Shown one piece after another: positions 53,298-62,201 of a stretch of 64,000 nt of DNA. The notes under the pieces were generated by a model, which was not told where the DNA came from, searched no databases, and saw only the letters and a program-made list of their open reading frames with translations. This DNA is from an uncultured Aquimarina sp. (GTDB lineage Bacteria > Bacteroidota > Bacteroidia > Flavobacteriales > Flavobacteriaceae): positions 1-64,000 of the forward strand of contig CANMLU010000006.1 in the NCBI GenBank assembly GCA_947498815.1, written 5' to 3'. Both the position numbers and the translations under genes were made by a program. The first letter of the stretch is position 1. Each line of letters begins with the position of its first letter.

Positions 53298-54593
53298 CTA
53301 AAATCCAAATAATCCGGGTACCCAAAGACTCAGCTCAGGAACATAGGTCACTATTACTAATACTAGTATCATTACAATAAATAATGGAAGAAGAGGTCTA
53401 ATAACTTTTTGAATACTCAAATTAGCGACTCCGCATCCCACAAAAAGTACGGATCCAACTGGTGGTGTACATAGTCCTATACACAAATTCATGATCATAA
53501 TAATTCCAAAATGAACAGGGTCAATTCCAATACCAGTTACTATTGGTAAAAAAATCGGAGTGAAAATTAACACGGCAGGTGTCATATCCATAAATATACC
53601 GACAAACAATAAAATAAGATTAATAATGATCAGAATCACAACAGGATTATCACTAATATTTAGTAAAGCGGTGCTGATCTCCTGTGGAATATTTTCATAA
53701 GACATTACCCAAGACATCGCTACGGATGTTGCAATCAGTAACATCACTATAGCTGTGGTTTTGGTTGTTTCTAGTAAAATTGTCGAAATATCTTTAACTG
53801 TTATTTCTTTATAAAAAAAAGCCAATACAAACGTATAAATTACAGCCACGGCAGAGGCTTCAGTAGCTGTAAATATTCCTGCTACAATTCCTCCAATAAC
53901 CACTACAAGCAAAAGTAAACTCGGTAATGCATCTATAAAACGTTTCATAAACATTTTAAATCCCACTGCTTTTTCGGTAGGATATTTCTTGATGTACGCA
54001 TATATCCCTGCCACTATCATTAAAGCCAACCCAATTAATATTCCCGGAACATACCCCGCCAAAAACAATGCTGCAATGGATACGCCTCCACTTGCCAAAG
54101 AATAGATAATTAAAATATTACTTGGAGGAATAATTAAACCAGTGGTAGCACTAGTTATATTTACGGCTGCACTAAAGGATTTATCGTATCCTTCTTTTTC
54201 CATCATAGGATTCATAAACCCTCCAATAGCCGAAGCTGCTGCAACTGCAGATCCAGAAATAGCTCCAAATAACATACAAGCAATAATATTTACAAAGGCA
54301 AGTCCCCCAGGTAAAGGGCCAACTATAGCTTTTGCAAACTCAATTAACCGATGTGCTATACCTCCACGATTCATAACTTGCCCTGCAAGAATAAAAAAAG
54401 GTATTGCAAGCAATGCAAAACTATCTAATGAAGTAGCCATACGCTGCGCTAATGTGGTTACAGAAGGTAAAAACGGCATAGATACAATTAGCGTAAGTAG
54501 TGCCGAAAGCCCAATGCTATAGGCTATAGGAACACGTAATGATAAAAAAATTAAAAAACTAATAACTAGTATAAATGCTTCTGTATACTCCAT
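53298..54593 (-). CDS. dctM: TRAP transporter large permease (DctM)
   Basis: Twelve-span inner-membrane permease of the tripartite ATP-independent periplasmic transporters, 431 residues. Signatures include SALLTLIVSMPFLPSVTT, the LLAIPFFILAGQVMNRGG block, GGFMNPMMEKEGYDKSFSAA, TGLIIPPSNILIIYS and HFGIIMIMNLCIGLCTPPVG. It uses the sodium gradient. Six bases after the DctQ gene. Together with dctQ and dctP it probably imports hexuronates, inferred from its neighbours KdgK, KdgA, UxaA and UxuA. Confidence 0.95.
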   Translation of the reverse strand: MEYTEAFILVISFLIFLSLRVPIAYSIGLSALLTLIVSMPFLPSVTTLAQRMATSLDSFALLAIPFFILAGQVMNRGGIAHRLIEFAKAIVGPLPGGLAFVNIIACMLFGAISGSAVAAASAIGGFMNPMMEKEGYDKSFSAAVNITSATTGLIIPPSNILIIYSLASGGVSIAALFLAGYVPGILIGLALMIVAGIYAYIKKYPTEKAVGFKMFMKRFIDALPSLLLLVVVIGGIVAGIFTATEASAVAVIYTFVLAFFYKEITVKDISTILLETTKTTAIVMLLIATSVAMSWVMSYENIPQEISTALLNISDNPVVILIIINLILLFVGIFMDMTPAVLIFTPIFLPIVTGIGIDPVHFGIIMIMNLCIGLCTPPVGSVLFVGCGVANLSIQKVIRPLLPLFIVMILVLVIVTYVPELSLWVPGLFGF

Positions 54594-54599
54594 ATTCCT

Positions 54600-55070
54600 C
54601 TACAGTTTATCTGTTTTTTGTTTCTTTAGAAAGATATCTGTGCTATAATATATTATCAAAAGACCACTAATCGGTATCACCAAATAAATATAAGCCAAAG
54701 GCACTTCTAAGGCAGCTGACCTTTGATCTAAAATATATGTGATCCAGCACAGCCTTAAGCCCCCGATCACCATTACGAAAAAGGCAAATATTATTGTAGA
54801 AATAGCAACTATTCCTGAAAAAAGGATTGGAGATTTTCGAATTGTTCTGGCCGGAATCAGGTCAATGGCTAAGTGTAATTCTTTTCCCGTAGCATAGGCA
54901 GCGCTAAAAAGCCCTAACCATATTAATGAAAAACTTGCAATTTCATCAGTCAAGGTACTCGGAACTCCGAGTAAATATCTCGAAATCACCTGCCAAATAA
55001 CTGCAATAAGCATTACAGAAATAATGAGTATCAGTAGTCTTTCCAATATTTTATCAATAGTAGCCCTCAT
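54600..55070 (-). CDS. dctQ: TRAP transporter small permease (DctQ)
   Basis: 156 residues with four membrane spans. The RYLLGVPSTLTDEIASFSLIWLGLFSAAYA stretch is the family signature (span with TDEIA followed by WLGLFSAA). Start overlaps the dctP stop codon. Pairs with the large permease in the inner membrane. Confidence 0.9.
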   Translation of the reverse strand: MRATIDKILERLLILIISVMLIAVIWQVISRYLLGVPSTLTDEIASFSLIWLGLFSAAYATGKELHLAIDLIPARTIRKSPILFSGIVAISTIIFAFFVMVIGGLRLCWITYILDQRSAALEVPLAYIYLVIPISGLLIIYYSTDIFLKKQKTDKL

Positions 55071-56044
55071 TATTTTATGGATTTTATTGCTTTTATAAGA
55101 CGTATTGCTTCTTCATTACCTTTGAACATATCAATAATCCCTTCTGTTTTGATGGCAAAAGGAGTTTTATCCGGATATGCCACTTTCACCCCAGCCTCTT
55201 TAATAATCTTTAAGGCCGTTCGTTCTGCTTCTGCCCAAACTTTTCTTTGGTAAATAGCAGATTCATTAGCAGCTTCCTGAAGCCATTGCTGCTCTTGAGA
55301 GCTTAACCGACCCCAACTGTCAATACCAATCAATAAAATATCTGGTACTGCAGTATGTTCATCAAGACTATAAAACTTGCATACTTCATAATGTTTTGAC
55401 GAATAAAAACTAGGTAAATTATTTTCTGCTCCATCCACCACACCTTGCTGCAAGGCTGTATATAATTCCCCCCATGAAATTGGTGTAGGCGAACCTCCAA
55501 GATCTTGTACCATAGCTACTGCCATATTGCTTTTCTGAACTCTAATTTTCAATCCTTTCAGATCTTCTGGTGAGTTGATCATTTTGTTTTTCGTATAAAA
55601 ACTTCTGCTTCCGGCATCATAAAAGCATAAACCTCTCAATCGAAACGGTTCTCCTTTCAATAAAAACTCTCTACCGACATGACTGTCATATACTTTGTGC
55701 GAATGTTCCTTATTTCTAAAAACATATGGAATGCTAAATATCTTATAATCCGTCACAAAATTTTCTAATACTGCTGCGGATACTTTTGTAATATCTAGGC
55801 TTCCAATCTGCAATAACTCCAGGCATTCACGCTCGGCACCAAGCTGACCACTAGGATAAATCTTAACGATAAGTTTTCCTCCAGACTTTTCTGCCAGCTT
55901 TTCTCCTAAATTCAGCATTGCATTATGCACAGGATGTTTGGTATCTAATCCATGAGCCAATCGCAATACTTTAACGTTATTCTCTTTTTGACAAGAAAAT
56001 AGTAGTAGCAACGCAAGAATTCCTATGAGTGTTTTTAAATGCAT
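55070..56044 (-). CDS. dctP: TRAP solute-binding protein (DctP), lipoprotein form
   Basis: Periplasmic substrate receptor, 324 residues. Visible family features: LRLAHGLDTKHPVHNAM at the N-terminus, AERECLELLQIGSLDI, the LKGLKIRVQKSNMAV segment carrying the conserved carboxylate-binding arginine, and WGELYTALQQGVVDGAENN. The arginine fits an acidic sugar. It carries a lipobox (LLLFSCQKE, Cys18), unlike many DctP proteins, so it should be tethered to a membrane. Between KDPG aldolase and dctQ with 1-2 base spacing, translationally coupled. Confidence 0.9.
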   Translation of the reverse strand: MHLKTLIGILALLLLFSCQKENNVKVLRLAHGLDTKHPVHNAMLNLGEKLAEKSGGKLIVKIYPSGQLGAERECLELLQIGSLDITKVSAAVLENFVTDYKIFSIPYVFRNKEHSHKVYDSHVGREFLLKGEPFRLRGLCFYDAGSRSFYTKNKMINSPEDLKGLKIRVQKSNMAVAMVQDLGGSPTPISWGELYTALQQGVVDGAENNLPSFYSSKHYEVCKFYSLDEHTAVPDILLIGIDSWGRLSSQEQQWLQEAANESAIYQRKVWAEAERTALKIIKEAGVKVAYPDKTPFAIKTEGIIDMFKGNEEAIRLIKAIKSIK

Positions 56045-56045
56045 G

Positions 56046-56711
56046 TTATTTTCGAATATTTTTTATGGTACGAAGTGTTTCGTTAATGGCAGAAGAAAGT
56101 TGGTCATAATTTTTAGTTTCTAAATATTCTTTTTTTAAAAGCTGCGAACCTATTCCCACGCAACTTACACCACTTTCAAACCAAGATTCAAGATTCTTTC
56201 TGGATGGAGAAACTCCTCCCGTAGGCATAATCTTCACCCATGGCATTACAGATTTTATTGCTTTTACAAAAGCTGGTTCTAAAATATTTGCAGGGAAAAC
56301 CTTAATCAAAGGTGCTCCTAGTTGCGTTGCCCGATAGACTTCGGTAATCGTACCGCATCCCGGAATCCATAATACATTATTCTCATTAGCAAAATCTGCT
56401 AATTCTTCTACCAAAGCCGGGGAAACCAAGAATTGAGCTCCGGCGCCTAAATAGGCCTGAGCAGTTTTTGTATCGAAAATAGTACCAATCCCTAAAATCA
56501 AATCTTTATATTTCTTTGCATATTCCGAAAGTGCTTTGAATACTTCTAAAGCATTATCTCCACGATTTGTGAACTCAAATACCCGAACTCCACCATTATA
56601 TGAGGCGTCCAGAACTTGCTTGGCAATTTCTATATCGTGATGATTAAAAACAGGTATCATTCCTGTTCGTTCCATTTCTTGAATACTATATATAGCACTG
56701 CGTTTCATCAT
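56046..56711 (-). CDS. eda: KDPG/KHG aldolase
   Basis: Class I aldolase splitting 2-keto-3-deoxy-6-phosphogluconate into pyruvate and glyceraldehyde-3-phosphate. Motifs: VRVFEFTNRGDNAL with Glu46, GIGTIFDTKTAQAYLGAGAQFLVSP, the Schiff-base Lys137 in LIKVFPANI, and IMPTGGVSP. 221 residues, standard size. Its ATG overlaps the kdgK stop (ATGA), so both steps after KDG are coupled. End point of uronate catabolism in this locus. Confidence 0.95.
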   Translation of the reverse strand: MMKRSAIYSIQEMERTGMIPVFNHHDIEIAKQVLDASYNGGVRVFEFTNRGDNALEVFKALSEYAKKYKDLILGIGTIFDTKTAQAYLGAGAQFLVSPALVEELADFANENNVLWIPGCGTITEVYRATQLGAPLIKVFPANILEPAFVKAIKSVMPWVKIMPTGGVSPSRKNLESWFESGVSCVGIGSQLLKKEYLETKNYDQLSSAINETLRTIKNIRK

Positions 56712-57706
56712 CTCAATAGCCTTCCTATATTTTTACCTTTCAGCAATTGCTCTACTTCTTCAACTTTGGCCAGATTAGCATCTCCTGGAATAGTATGTTT
56801 TAAAACAGAGGCAGCTACAGAAAATTCCAGGGCATCCTGATTGTCCTTATATAATAACCCATAAATAAGTCCAGCCATAAAAGCATCTCCTCCTCCAATT
56901 CGGTCAACAATATTGGTCATGTCATACTCTTTTGAGTTATAAATTTCTCCATCCTTCCACAACATTCCTGATAACTTATGATGTGACGCCGAAATGGCTA
57001 TACGATTGGTGGTGGCAATGGCTTTGATATTATCAAACTTTTTACAGGCTTTACTACAAGCATCAAGAAAGCTTTCTTTTTTGATATTCATACAGTTTTC
57101 AAAATCTGCCAATCCAGCAATCATGATGTCAGTGTTGCCAATAAGTTCTGGCATTATATCCAAGGGTGTTTTGTTATATTGCCATAGGTTTCTTCGATAA
57201 TTGATGTCTCCGCTTACAGTCAAACCTTGTTCTTTTGCTTTTACTATTGCAGTTTTACAAAATTCTGCCGCTGTGGCAGAAATAGCAGGTGTAATCCCTG
57301 TCCAATGCAACCAACCCGCATCTTTAAATATAGCATCCCAATCAAAATCAGTAGCTTTTATAAAAGAAAAAGAGGAACCAAAACGGTCATAAATAATTTT
57401 AGAAGAACGTTGCATACTACCCTTTTCATGAAAATATACTCCCAATCTACCTTCATCCAGAAAGGGTATATGCGACGTATTTACTCCATTTTTTTTTAAA
57501 TAATTACATGCTGCTTTTCCTATATCATGATCAGGAAAAGCAGTAATATGAGTAGTTTCCTGATCAAAATGAGATAATGATATTGCTACATTTGCTTCAG
57601 CCCCCCCAAAGAATACCTTATACCCATCTGTTTGTAGGAAACGTTCATGACCCGAAGCAGCCAATCTCATCATTACTTCTCCTATCGTTATTATCCGTTT
57701 TTTCAT
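56708..57706 (-). CDS. kdgK: 2-keto-3-deoxygluconate kinase (PfkB family)
   Basis: Phosphorylates KDG to KDPG. PfkB features: GEVMMRLAASG at the start, FFGGAEANVAISLSHF, GDINYRRNLW, and the ATP/anion-hole motif RIGGGDAFMAGLIYG with Asp274 as catalytic base. 332 residues. First gene of the leftward operon kdgK-eda-dctP-dctQ-dctM. The 119-base gap to the divergent uxaA gene contains the palindrome at 57785-57806, so both sides can be controlled from one operator. Confidence 0.95.
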   Translation of the reverse strand: MKKRIITIGEVMMRLAASGHERFLQTDGYKVFFGGAEANVAISLSHFDQETTHITAFPDHDIGKAACNYLKKNGVNTSHIPFLDEGRLGVYFHEKGSMQRSSKIIYDRFGSSFSFIKATDFDWDAIFKDAGWLHWTGITPAISATAAEFCKTAIVKAKEQGLTVSGDINYRRNLWQYNKTPLDIMPELIGNTDIMIAGLADFENCMNIKKESFLDACSKACKKFDNIKAIATTNRIAISASHHKLSGMLWKDGEIYNSKEYDMTNIVDRIGGGDAFMAGLIYGLLYKDNQDALEFSVAASVLKHTIPGDANLAKVEEVEQLLKGKNIGRLLR

Positions 57707-57784
57707 CAGAAGATAGTTTCTTATAAAGGTAATGTTTTACAAATTTTGATTTTTTATAGCATTCAATTGCACTTTTTTATGTAA

Positions 57785-57806
57785 ATTGCGCAATCGATTG
57801 CGCAAT
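57785..57806. promoter_or_regulatory. Operator-like palindrome between kdgK and uxaA
   Basis: A perfect 22-base palindrome; the inner 20 bases are TTGCGCAATCGATTGCGCAA. It ends 19 bases before the uxaA ATG (57826) and lies 78 bases upstream of kdgK. Same core as 53255-53272. Confidence 0.8.
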
Positions 57807-57825
57807 ATAGTAATTTAAATTTATA

Positions 57826-59469
57826 ATGAGCCATAAAATTCTAAAAATACACCCTAATGATAATGTGTTAGTAGCGCTCACTGATCTAAAAAAAGGAGAA
57901 AGGATTGTATATAATGGTAACGAAATTATTGTAGCCCAAGATATTAATGCCAAACATAAATTTGCGCAGCATACCATTCTATTTGATACTGAAATCATTA
58001 TGTATGGTAATCTTGTTGGTAGAGCCAATATCCAAATCGAAAAAGGAACTGTTCTTACCACCAAAAGTGTATCACATCAAACCAGTTCCTTTACAGAAAA
58101 AGAGACTAGTATTACTTGGAATGCACCTGATATCAGTAAATGGAAAAATGAAACTTTTCAAGGATATCATCGCAAAGACGGTCAAGTAGGCACTGCAAAT
58201 TTTTGGGTGGTCATTCCTTTGGTGTTTTGTGAAAATCGAAATGTGGAAGTTATGAAACAAGCTTTTTTGGAAGAATTAGGCTTTACCAAACCCAACCCTT
58301 ACAAAAATTATGTGCGTCAAATGGCTGCATTATATCAAACTGGAAAAGAAAGTGATATTAAAAATCTTGATGTAGCTACCGAAATTTCAAAGTCTCAACC
58401 ATTATTCAAAAATATTGACGGAATCAAATTTTTAACCCACCAGGGAGGATGTGGTGGTATACGTCAGGATTCAGATATGCTATGTGCTTTGATAGCTGGA
58501 TACATTTATAATCCAAACGTTGCTGGGGCCACAATCCTAAGTTTAGGATGCCAAAATGCTCAAATCTCAATCCTACAAGAAAAGCTTCATAATATTAATC
58601 CTGACTTTCAAAAACCATTACACATTTTAGAACAACAAAAGGAAGGCACAGAGCAGCAAATGCTTACCAAAGCTATTCAGCAAACATTTATAGGACTTAC
58701 CGAAGCCAATAAAATGAAGAGAAAACCCGCTCCTCTTTCTAAATTAACGATCGGTTTGGAATGTGGAGGTTCTGATGGATTTTCAGGGATATCGGCGAAT
58801 CCTGCTGTCGGTCAGGTTTCAGACTTTATAGTAGCTTTGGGAGGAAAAACCATGTTGGCAGAGTTTCCTGAACTTTGTGGTGTAGAACAAGAGTTGATTA
58901 ATAGATGTGCCAATAAAAAAATTGCGAATAAATTCATACAACTTATGAGATCTTATGCGGCTTCTGCAGAAGCCGTAGGATCAGGTTTTGATATGAATCC
59001 CAGCCCTGGCAATATTAAAGACGGACTTATTACAGATGCTATGAAAAGTGCCGGAGCGGCCAAAAAAGGCGGTTCTTCTCCTGTGGAAGATGTACTTGAT
59101 TATGCAGAGTATGCCCAAAAATCAGGTCTCAATTTATTATGCACCCCTGGTAATGACGTTGAAAGCACTACTGCACTTGCAGGATCCGGTGCTAATATTA
59201 TACTATTCACAACAGGTTTAGGAACACCTACAGGTAATCCTATCGCCCCAGTGATAAAGATTTCATCAAACAGTACTCTTGCGAAGAAAATGCCTGATAT
59301 TATTGATGTAGACACAGGAGGAGTAATCACTGGAGCAAAAACCATCGAACAAATGGGAGAAGAATTACTCGATTTTATCATCAAGGTAGCCAGCGGAACT
59401 ATAAAGACTAAAGCTCATATGTTAGATCAGGATGATTTCATTCCCTGGAAAAGAGGTGTTTCACTTTAA
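57826..59469 (+). CDS. uxaA: Altronate dehydratase family protein (UxaA)
   Basis: Iron-dependent dehydratase expected to convert D-altronate to KDG. N-terminal SAF domain (DNVLVALTDLKKGERIVYNG, about residues 10-80), then the catalytic part with GYHRKDGQVGTANFWVVIP, THQGGCGGIRQDSDMLCALI, GLECGGSDGFSGISANPAVG and CTPGNDVESTTALAGSGAN. Cysteines in GGCGG and LSLGCQN may hold the metal. At 547 residues it is longer than Escherichia coli UxaA because of sequence in the first third. The related substrates galactarate or others cannot be excluded. First gene of the rightward group, behind an operator-like palindrome. Confidence 0.85.
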   Translation: MSHKILKIHPNDNVLVALTDLKKGERIVYNGNEIIVAQDINAKHKFAQHTILFDTEIIMYGNLVGRANIQIEKGTVLTTKSVSHQTSSFTEKETSITWNAPDISKWKNETFQGYHRKDGQVGTANFWVVIPLVFCENRNVEVMKQAFLEELGFTKPNPYKNYVRQMAALYQTGKESDIKNLDVATEISKSQPLFKNIDGIKFLTHQGGCGGIRQDSDMLCALIAGYIYNPNVAGATILSLGCQNAQISILQEKLHNINPDFQKPLHILEQQKEGTEQQMLTKAIQQTFIGLTEANKMKRKPAPLSKLTIGLECGGSDGFSGISANPAVGQVSDFIVALGGKTMLAEFPELCGVEQELINRCANKKIANKFIQLMRSYAASAEAVGSGFDMNPSPGNIKDGLITDAMKSAGAAKKGGSSPVEDVLDYAEYAQKSGLNLLCTPGNDVESTTALAGSGANIILFTTGLGTPTGNPIAPVIKISSNSTLAKKMPDIIDVDTGGVITGAKTIEQMGEELLDFIIKVASGTIKTKAHMLDQDDFIPWKRGVSL

Positions 59470-59479
59470 AAATATATAG

Positions 59480-60295
59480 ATGTCAAATTTGTTTTCAATA
59501 AAAAATAAGGTCATTGTCATAAGCGGCGGCACAGGTGTTTTGGGATCTGCTATTGCCAAATATTTAGCACAACAAGGTGCTGTCATCGTGGTGTTAGGAA
59601 GAACCGCATTAAAAGTAGAAAGGTTAACCGATGAAATAAAAAAAGAAGGTGGTAGCGCTTTTTCTGCCATTGCAGATGTAACCAATGAAGATCAATTGGT
59701 TGATATCAAGCAACAGTTAAAAAATGAATTTGGAAAAATAGATGTGTTAATTAATGCCGCAGGAGGAAATATGGCTGGTGCCGTTATTATGCCAGATCAA
59801 ACGATACTAGATAGTGATGTAGCATCCTTAAGAAAAGTAATAGAATTGAATTATCTAGGCACTTTTTTACCTACCAGAACATTTTTACCCTTATTTTTAA
59901 AAGAAAAAAAAGGAACCATCATCAATATTTCGTCGATGTCGGCGGAAAGACCATTAACCCGGGTTATGGGGTATTCGTCTGCTAAAGCCGCTATTGATAA
60001 TCTTACAAAGTGGCTGGCTATAGAATTTAATCGAAAATATGGTGAAGGTATGCGCGTTAATGCGATTGCTCCTGGCTTCTTTCTAACAGAACAAAACAAA
60101 ACATTACTAACGGACGAAGAAGGAAACTTAACGCAACGCGGAAAACAAATAGTTGATAATACTCCCATGGGTAGATTTGGTAATCCCGATGAACTTTTTG
60201 GAGCGGCACATTGGCTTTGCAGTGATGCTTCAAAGTTTGTAACAGGCACTATTATTCCTGTAGATGGCGGATTTGGTGCCTACTCAGGAGTTTGA
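59480..60295 (+). CDS. SDR family mannonate/fructuronate oxidoreductase
   Basis: Short-chain dehydrogenase, 271 residues: cofactor loop GGTGVLG (residues 16-22), NAAGG at about 92-96, catalytic Ser151/152, Tyr165 and Lys169 in YSSAK, and the C-terminal [16 protein letters not shown]. The position between uxaA and uxuA and the resemblance to YjmF/UxuB-type SDRs point to reduction of D-fructuronate to D-mannonate. Tagaturonate reduction to altronate would also fit, given uxaA. Its stop is 26 bases from the uxuA ATG. Confidence 0.8.
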   Translation: MSNLFSIKNKVIVISGGTGVLGSAIAKYLAQQGAVIVVLGRTALKVERLTDEIKKEGGSAFSAIADVTNEDQLVDIKQQLKNEFGKIDVLINAAGGNMAGAVIMPDQTILDSDVASLRKVIELNYLGTFLPTRTFLPLFLKEKKGTIINISSMSAERPLTRVMGYSSAKAAIDNLTKWLAIEFNRKYGEGMRVNAIAPGFFLTEQNKTLLTDEEGNLTQRGKQIVDNTPMGRFGNPDELFGAAHWLCSDASKFVTGTIIPVDGGFGAYSGV

Positions 60296-60321
60296 TAAGA
60301 CAAAAAAACAGAACCGAAATA

Positions 60322-61494
60322 ATGATACTTTTAGAACAAACCATGCGGTGGTACGGAGACAATGACCCAGTGACACTCAAAGATATTAGACAAGCGGGTG
60401 CTACAGGAGTGGTAAGTGCGCTACATCATATCCCAAATGGAGAAGTATGGGCAATCGAAGAAATAAAAAAACACAAGAGAATTATAGAAAATACGGGGTT
60501 AACCTGGTCTGTAGTAGAAAGTGTTCCTGTTCATGAGAATATTAAAACCAGAACAGGAAATTTTAAAACCTATATTAATAACTATAAAACCACCCTAAAA
60601 AACCTGTCTTCAGAAGGCATACATACTATTTGCTATAACTTTATGCCTGTACTAGATTGGACACGTACTGATTTAGGATATGAGCTTCCTACTGGTGCCA
60701 AGGCACTTCGATTTAAAATGCAAGCTTTGGTCGCTTTTGACTGTTTTATTTTAAAACGTCCAAATGCAGATGCAGACTATACTCAAGAACAATTAGAAAA
60801 AGGAAAAGCCTATCATAAAAAACTTTCCAAAAAAGAATTAGACACGCTTACTAAAACAATTATTGCCGGACTTCCCGGAGCTGAAGAAGGATATTCATTA
60901 GAACAATTTCAACAAATATTAGATACGTATAAAGAAATAGATGAATATGTTTTGGCCGAAAATCTAAAGTTATTTCATGATGAAGTTATTCCGATAGCCG
61001 AAGAGCATCAAATATATATGGCAATACATCCCGATGACCCCCCTTTTCCAATATTTGGATTACCCAGGGTTGTGGGAACTTCCTCAAATATACAACGAAT
61101 CATTAGTCAAAACCCTAGTGAATACAATGGGGTTACCTTTTGTACCGGGTCTTTTGGAGTACGAACAGACAATGATCTTCCTCAAATGATTCGAGATTTT
61201 GGAGATCATATTCATTTTGTACATTTAAGAAGTACACAAAGAGATACCGAAGGAAATTTTTATGAAGCAAATCATCTCGAAGGTGATGTCCCTATGTATG
61301 AAGTCATGAAGGAATTATTATTATTACAACAAAAAAGAGAAAAATCGCTACCCATGCGCCCGGACCATGGTCATCAAATATTAGATGATCTTCATAAAAA
61401 AAGTAATCCAGGTTACACCGGGATAGGCAGATTAAAGGGCCTTGCAGAATTAAGAGGTTTGGAGTTAGGAATTGCTTGTGGGATGAAATTATAA
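60322..61494 (+). CDS. uxuA: Mannonate dehydratase
   Basis: Converts D-mannonate to KDG. ATG 60322 ([19 protein letters not shown]) is the correct start; the frame also opens at a TTG at 60292 inside the SDR stop region. Family motifs: [62 protein letters not shown] and MRPDHGH, which hold the metal ligands. 390 residues from this start. Coupled to the SDR upstream. Its presence shows that glucuronate (or fructuronate) is degraded. Confidence 0.95.
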   Translation: MILLEQTMRWYGDNDPVTLKDIRQAGATGVVSALHHIPNGEVWAIEEIKKHKRIIENTGLTWSVVESVPVHENIKTRTGNFKTYINNYKTTLKNLSSEGIHTICYNFMPVLDWTRTDLGYELPTGAKALRFKMQALVAFDCFILKRPNADADYTQEQLEKGKAYHKKLSKKELDTLTKTIIAGLPGAEEGYSLEQFQQILDTYKEIDEYVLAENLKLFHDEVIPIAEEHQIYMAIHPDDPPFPIFGLPRVVGTSSNIQRIISQNPSEYNGVTFCTGSFGVRTDNDLPQMIRDFGDHIHFVHLRSTQRDTEGNFYEANHLEGDVPMYEVMKELLLLQQKREKSLPMRPDHGHQILDDLHKKSNPGYTGIGRLKGLAELRGLELGIACGMKL

Positions 61495-61498
61495 TAAA

Positions 61499-62080
61499 AT
61501 GTTCAGAAGAAAACTCATATTAGTTATCGTTTTTGGATTTGTTCTAATTTCCTGTCAAAAAGAGCAAAACCTAAAAACCGTTACTGTACAAGATTTTTCA
61601 CAATTTATTGAAGCAACAGGTTATGTGACCGATGCAGAAAAATTTGGTTGGTCCATTGTACAAAAGACTGTTTATGATTTTACTACCGTTCCTAATGCTA
61701 CATGGCGAAAACCGGATGGAGAAAGTTTTGCAAAACTTGAAAATCCCGTAACACAAGTAAGCTATAACGATGCTGTTGCGTATTGTAAATGGGCTGATGT
61801 AAAATTGCCATCTTATGATATGTACTGGAAAATTTCCCTAAAAGATGAACGACGTATCAATGTTTTTTACGATAGCATCCTACCTCCAGAAACCGTTAAT
61901 ATAATTGGTAATGTATGGGAGATCACCGAACCTGAAACCGGAAATCAAATTCGACTTGCTGGTGGTTCTTATTTATGTAATAAGAATACTTGCGATGGTA
62001 CTAACCGCGAACGTGAATTGATTGTAGATCCCATGACTGGAAACATTCATGTAAGCTTTGCCGTAATTTTTAATAAATAA
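61499..62080 (+). CDS. Compact formylglycine-generating-enzyme-like lipoprotein
   Basis: 193 residues with lipobox FGFVLISC (Cys19). The rest aligns with pieces of formylglycine-generating enzymes (SUMF1/FGE family): FIEATGYVTDAEKFGWSIV, NATWRKPDG, NPVTQVSYNDAVAYCKWADV, NIIGNVWEITEP and GGSYLCNKNTC. The last holds Cys160 and Cys165 at the spacing of the two active-site cysteines of FGE (C-x4-C). About 90 residues of the usual middle part and the N-terminal strand region are missing, and the RYRCAARS-type segment is replaced. It may activate the sulfatases encoded nearby in the periplasm, or be a degenerate relative with another role. Last gene of the rightward group, five bases after uxuA. 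Confidence 0.75.
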   Translation: MFRRKLILVIVFGFVLISCQKEQNLKTVTVQDFSQFIEATGYVTDAEKFGWSIVQKTVYDFTTVPNATWRKPDGESFAKLENPVTQVSYNDAVAYCKWADVKLPSYDMYWKISLKDERRINVFYDSILPPETVNIIGNVWEITEPETGNQIRLAGGSYLCNKNTCDGTNRERELIVDPMTGNIHVSFAVIFNK

Positions 62081-62201
62081 TAACAATAAAAATCTTATTC
62101 AAGATAATTATCTTTGTTTAATACAATTGTAAACAAGTACTTAAAAAAACTTACTCAGAAAATTCAGAATCAAACCAAATAATCAATAATCCATTTAAAA
62201 C

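Noticed and set aside
54142-54522. 126-codon + strand ORF opposite dctM
   Set aside because: Antisense shadow of a clear TRAP permease.
59851-60249. 132-codon minus-strand ORF opposite the SDR gene
   Set aside because: Antisense shadow; the SDR catalytic residues are on the other strand.
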